Source: JARBUG01 sp035628915 (GTDB taxonomy: Bacteria > Bacillota > Sulfobacillia > Symbiobacteriales > Symbiobacteriaceae). Taken from it: a stretch of 64,000 bases of DNA. The stretch's first letter is position 1; every line of letters starts with the position of its first letter. Below, in pieces: positions 61,181 to 64,000 of the stretch. A program made the translations under genes and the position numbers. Below the pieces are notes generated by a model, which was not told where the DNA came from, made no database searches, and worked only from the letters and a program-made list of their open reading frames with translations. Location: NCBI GenBank assembly GCA_035628915.1, contig DASPIW010000059.1, forward strand, positions 1 through 64,000, in the 5' to 3' direction.

Positions 61181-63142
61181 CTACCTTGCCTTCTGCGTGA
61201 TTCGTATCCGTTCGTGGTGGGCAATTGTAACCAGGGCTTCTTCATCCAGTTCCTCGACGACGTGCAGGGTTCCGCCGGCCGCACGTACCAGCTCTTCCAA
61301 ATAGCGCCGGCTGGGTTGGAGCCCAATGCAGCCGAACGGCACGCGCCCGGCGCCAATGCATCTGGCCGCTTCGAGTGCGTCGGCCAGGGGGTCGACCGAC
61401 CACTTCGGCACGGTGGGAATGCCGTCGGTAATGAGGAGCAGCAGGGGACGGCGCACCCGGGACTGGCGAATCAGGTCCATGGACTGGGTGAGGCCGTGGG
61501 CCAGCGGCGTCAGCCCCATGGGCTGGATGCGCGACAGGCCGTCTTCGACCTGGGTGTAGTCCCGGGTGAACGGCACGTGGACCCGCACGTCCCGTTCCTG
61601 AAAGGCGATGACGGCGATGCGGTCGCGGGTGGAGACGAGGAGGTGGCGCGCCAGGTGCTTCGCCGCGAGGATGCGCCGGCCGGCCATGGATGCGCTGGCG
61701 TCAATCAGCAGGCAGATGTTGAGGGGCTGCTCGCCGGAGCGCAGGTGGACGTGGATGTCCTGGCGCTCAAGTCGGATGCCGCTTGGCTGTGGGCCACCGG
61801 TGCGGATATGCTCGAGCCGGGTTCGCTTCAGGCCCATACGAATGGTGTCCGGCACGGCCAGGTCGCCCAGCCAGGCGCCGGGCTCGGCAGGAGCAGTACC
61901 CCGGATGGGGCCGTAGCGGACGTCGGCAGACGGTTTCGCCTTCCCCTGCCCGGGCTGCCGCCTCGTCTTCCGGGTGGAGGCTGGCATGCGCCGGATGAGC
62001 TTGCGGAAGCGGAGCTTGACGTCGCGCAGGTGCCGGTCCAGGTAGGCGGCGAGCTCCTTGCCGGCATCCGTCAGCCGCAAACCGCGGATGTCGCGCCGGA
62101 CGAGCCCTTCGGACTCCAGCTGGTTGATGATGAATGGCGCCTGTGAGCTGCCGGAGCCGTAGAGCGACGACCAGCCCTGCTCGCGGGTCAGCTCGTCCAG
62201 GACCCGCTTCACTTCATCGGGCGAGCCAAGCTTGCGGGACAGCTCAAGAGCGGCCTGGAGTCGCCGCTCGGTCTCCAGGGCGTCCCAGCCGGAAGCCGGG
62301 GATGCGTCGGCGCCGTAGGCTCCGGGCGGGGCCCCGGGCGCCCCCCCGGGCCCCGGCGCCCCCGGCGCCGATTCCGGGCCCGGGACCCCGGCGGTGGCGG
62401 CGCCCGGCCCCGCGCCGCGGGCGCCGGAGCGGAGAGACTGACCGGCGCCGTTTTCGCCGCCGGCCCGCCTTTCTCCCCCGCCTGCCGGTGACGGCGTGCC
62501 GCCGTTCGGCTTATTCCCGCGCAGGAAGCTATCGGAATCCGGGTCGGCATAATGCGACAGGTCAAGACTTGTCCCGTCCGACCAGCGGCTGTGGCTCAGC
62601 TTTTCAATGCGGCGCAGTTCAACGCCCTGGGCTTCAACCGCCTGCTCCACCGCGCTCACCATGTCGAGCAGATGGTGCAGCTGCTCGTCCGTCAGCCGGC
62701 CCGCCAGGTGGACATGGTTGCGGTGCGCCGCCCGCAGTGAGGCCTTCTGGCCGTACGTCAGGTCGCCAGTCACCCGTCCGCCGCCGAGGCTGGTCTGCAA
62801 GTCGAAGTAGTCGAGCAGCTCCATGCCTTCCCCGCCGGCGGCGGGCACCCCGGCAAGGGCCTCCCGGAGCCGGGCGGCCACCGCTTTGTGATCCACATCT
62901 GCCACGGCGTGGAATATGTCAATGTGGATGATGTCGCCCGGACTGGCTCGACCATAGTAGGCCTGTCCCACGTCGGACGTGCTGAGCACGGTAACGACAT
63001 GGGGCGATGCCGCCTCAACGGTATGGACCTGCCGGCTGACGACGGCCGCCTCGCCGAGGCGGGCGCCCCGCCGCCGCACGACGGTGCGGCGCAGTTTTTC
63101 GTACCAGGGAACCTGGCCCAGCGCGGGCCCCAGACCCATCAC
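61181..63142 (-). CDS. VWA-domain protein, Mg-chelatase D/CoxE-like partner of the AAA+ ATPase
   Basis: A 653-residue protein whose last 190 residues form a von Willebrand A domain with an intact MIDAS (CLLIDASASMAGRR, then THGLTQSMDLI region and LLLITDGIPT). The N-terminal ~200 residues are unassigned. A Gly/Pro/Ala-rich linker (about residues 225-285, with PGPESAPGAPGPGGAPGAPP) separates it from a helical middle with RVLDELTREQGW. Its start overlaps the AAA+ gene stop by four bases (ATGA). MoxR/BchI-type ATPases work with such VWA proteins as metal-insertion or protein-remodelling machines. No porphyrin-pathway gene is adjacent, so a remodelling role is more likely. Confidence 0.82.
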   Translation of the reverse strand: MMGLGPALGQVPWYEKLRRTVVRRRGARLGEAAVVSRQVHTVEAASPHVVTVLSTSDVGQAYYGRASPGDIIHIDIFHAVADVDHKAVAARLREALAGVPAAGGEGMELLDYFDLQTSLGGGRVTGDLTYGQKASLRAAHRNHVHLAGRLTDEQLHHLLDMVSAVEQAVEAQGVELRRIEKLSHSRWSDGTSLDLSHYADPDSDSFLRGNKPNGGTPSPAGGGERRAGGENGAGQSLRSGARGAGPGAATAGVPGPESAPGAPGPGGAPGAPPGAYGADASPASGWDALETERRLQAALELSRKLGSPDEVKRVLDELTREQGWSSLYGSGSSQAPFIINQLESEGLVRRDIRGLRLTDAGKELAAYLDRHLRDVKLRFRKLIRRMPASTRKTRRQPGQGKAKPSADVRYGPIRGTAPAEPGAWLGDLAVPDTIRMGLKRTRLEHIRTGGPQPSGIRLERQDIHVHLRSGEQPLNICLLIDASASMAGRRILAAKHLARHLLVSTRDRIAVIAFQERDVRVHVPFTRDYTQVEDGLSRIQPMGLTPLAHGLTQSMDLIRQSRVRRPLLLLITDGIPTVPKWSVDPLADALEAARCIGAGRVPFGCIGLQPSRRYLEELVRAAGGTLHVVEELDEEALVTIAHHERIRITQKAR

Positions 63143-64000
63143 CTGCGCCCCAGCTCCTCTTCCGTGCGAATCAGCTCCTGGTCGACCAACTGGGAGATGG
63201 GACGGGCGCGGTTCGGTGGCGCCACGGGGGGCGTGGTCAGCGGGTCGGCCATTTCGACCTGTCCCGCGCCCGGTCCGCTGCCTCCCTTGCCCGCTTGCCC
63301 CTGCTGGCCGGCACTGCCCCGGGCGCCCGGCTCCCGTGCAGCCTCGTGCTGCTCAGCCCGCTGGAACAACTGCCCCGGCCGCGGGGGTGTAACTGCCCGG
63401 GGCGCCGGCATGTGTTGAGTCACAGTCCGGCCTTCCGGCCGGAGCTGCGGCTGCGCCTGCCCCAGACCCAGGTTTCTGCGAAGGCCCGCCACCGCCCTGC
63501 CCAGCCACCCGGGCTGCCCCGGCTGGGCCGGGTCGGCGGGACGGGGCGGAAACTGGGTGGCGTACACCCGGGGCGAAGCTGCCGTCGGCTTGTCCACCGG
63601 CGGCGGCTCTTTTTCCGCAAGTGCAGCAGCCGGTACGGCAGCCCCGAAGCTGATTGACGAGAGACGCGGCCGGCTGGCCAGCGGGGCAGCGGGCGCCTCT
63701 GCACCGGAGCCCATCGCCGACAAGTGAGCGGTCACTTTCTTGATGGTCTCCCCATCCACCCGGTGCCGCAGCGCCAGGGGCGTTACACGGGCCAGGTCCT
63801 CGGCGGCGGCTTCGCCCCGGTCGGAAAGGCAGGCGGTCAGCCGCATGCCCAGTTGAATCGCCTGCACTGCCCGCAGGCTCTCGACGTTAAACCGGCTGTA
63901 TAGCTCGGCGATGTGCTGCCGCAGCGTCGGCGGCACCTGCACGCCACGCAGCGCCGTCACCCGGCCCGCCAGGCGCGAGCGGAAGAGCTCGGCCCGGGTC
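63139..64000 (-). CDS. AAA+ ATPase (MoxR/Mg-chelatase I-like), C-terminal part, cut by window edge
   Basis: The frame is open through the right window edge, so the gene starts outside. The visible 5'-most codons read TRAELFRSRLAGRV and RFNVESLRAVQAIQLGMRLTAC, then LARVTPLALRHRVDG, which is the helical lid/sensor-2 region of MoxR/BchI-type ATPases; the Walker motifs lie beyond the window. The rest is a long Pro/Gly/Gln-rich, probably disordered tail (about 63240-63700). An in-frame GTG at 63960 is not the true start. It is coupled by a four-base overlap to the VWA gene. Confidence 0.75.
   Translation of the reverse strand, partial: TRAELFRSRLAGRVTALRGVQVPPTLRQHIAELYSRFNVESLRAVQAIQLGMRLTACLSDRGEAAAEDLARVTPLALRHRVDGETIKKVTAHLSAMGSGAEAPAAPLASRPRLSSISFGAAVPAAALAEKEPPPVDKPTAASPRVYATQFPPRPADPAQPGQPGWLGRAVAGLRRNLGLGQAQPQLRPEGRTVTQHMPAPRAVTPPRPGQLFQRAEQHEAAREPGARGSAGQQGQAGKGGSGPGAGQVEMADPLTTPPVAPPNRARPISQLVDQELIRTEEELGRR

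Noticed and set aside
62300..62420. Gly/Pro-rich stretch in the VWA gene as a possible collagen-like or repeat-expansion gene
   Set aside because: It is an in-frame low-complexity linker within a protein that has a complete VWA domain.

Overview
The window looks like chromosomal DNA from a high-GC, Gram-positive-type Firmicute close to Symbiobacterium. This is inferred from gene content and order, not from a database search. The support is: high GC, frequent GTG and TTG starts with strong GGAGG sites, a T-box leader on hisS-aspS, a PASTA-domain transpeptidase, HemZ, a DUF2197 protein and a bifunctional Rel. The minus-strand order recJ, apt, rel, dtd, (hemZ), hisS, aspS, rarA, Rrf2 regulator, iscS, mnmA matches the Bacillus recJ-to-mnmA block, but it is opened up by inserted accessory genes.

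Layout. 0-8 kb: three superfamily I helicase genes in one minus-strand run. The two downstream ones are intact UvrD motors fused to Cys-rich PD-(D/E)XK nucleases, an AdnAB-like arrangement. The first is frameshifted and lacks helicase motifs II and III. 8-13 kb: a coiled-coil protein, a metallo-beta-lactamase-fold enzyme, the class A RNase P RNA gene (minus strand, about 9577-10003), small unknown genes, and a PRC-barrel/zinc-ribbon/YtxH-like/AI-2E membrane cluster. 13-17 kb: a DUF4097 envelope protein and a family 3 glycosidase. 17-20 kb: Rrf2-iscS-mnmA, which supplies sulfur for tRNA thiolation. 20-32 kb: a PASTA transpeptidase, a UspA protein, a short YidC, a D-aminoacylase, a winged-helix/nuclease-like protein, a bacilliredoxin relic, an MFS exporter, and a response regulator with a hybrid histidine kinase. 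32-37 kb: an ADP-forming acyl-CoA synthetase pair, an AT-rich inverted-repeat island, a COG0523 metallochaperone, SnoaL-like and Nudix proteins. 37-44 kb: rarA, an RNA methyltransferase, ThpR, a TPR protein followed by a 43-residue exported peptide gene that I found by eye, threonine aldolase, thioredoxin, and a candidate structured RNA. 44-48 kb: a small heat-shock protein, a 157-bp element with 18-bp terminal inverted repeats, aspS, hisS and their T-box. 48-64 kb: a lipid kinase, hemZ, MarR, an MBL hydrolase, an orphan adenine methyltransferase, dtd, DoxX with a Fur-type box, a nucleotidyltransferase, rel, apt, recJ and a VWA/AAA+ pair cut by the window edge.

The observations most worth following up are the TPR/peptide locus with its repeated hairpins (a possible RRNPP-type signalling pair), the AdnAB-like locus with a disabled third helicase, the unassigned promoter-to-terminator RNA at 43.7-43.96 kb, and the two-copy intergenic repeat. 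I saw no tRNA or rRNA genes, CRISPR array or intact transposase.
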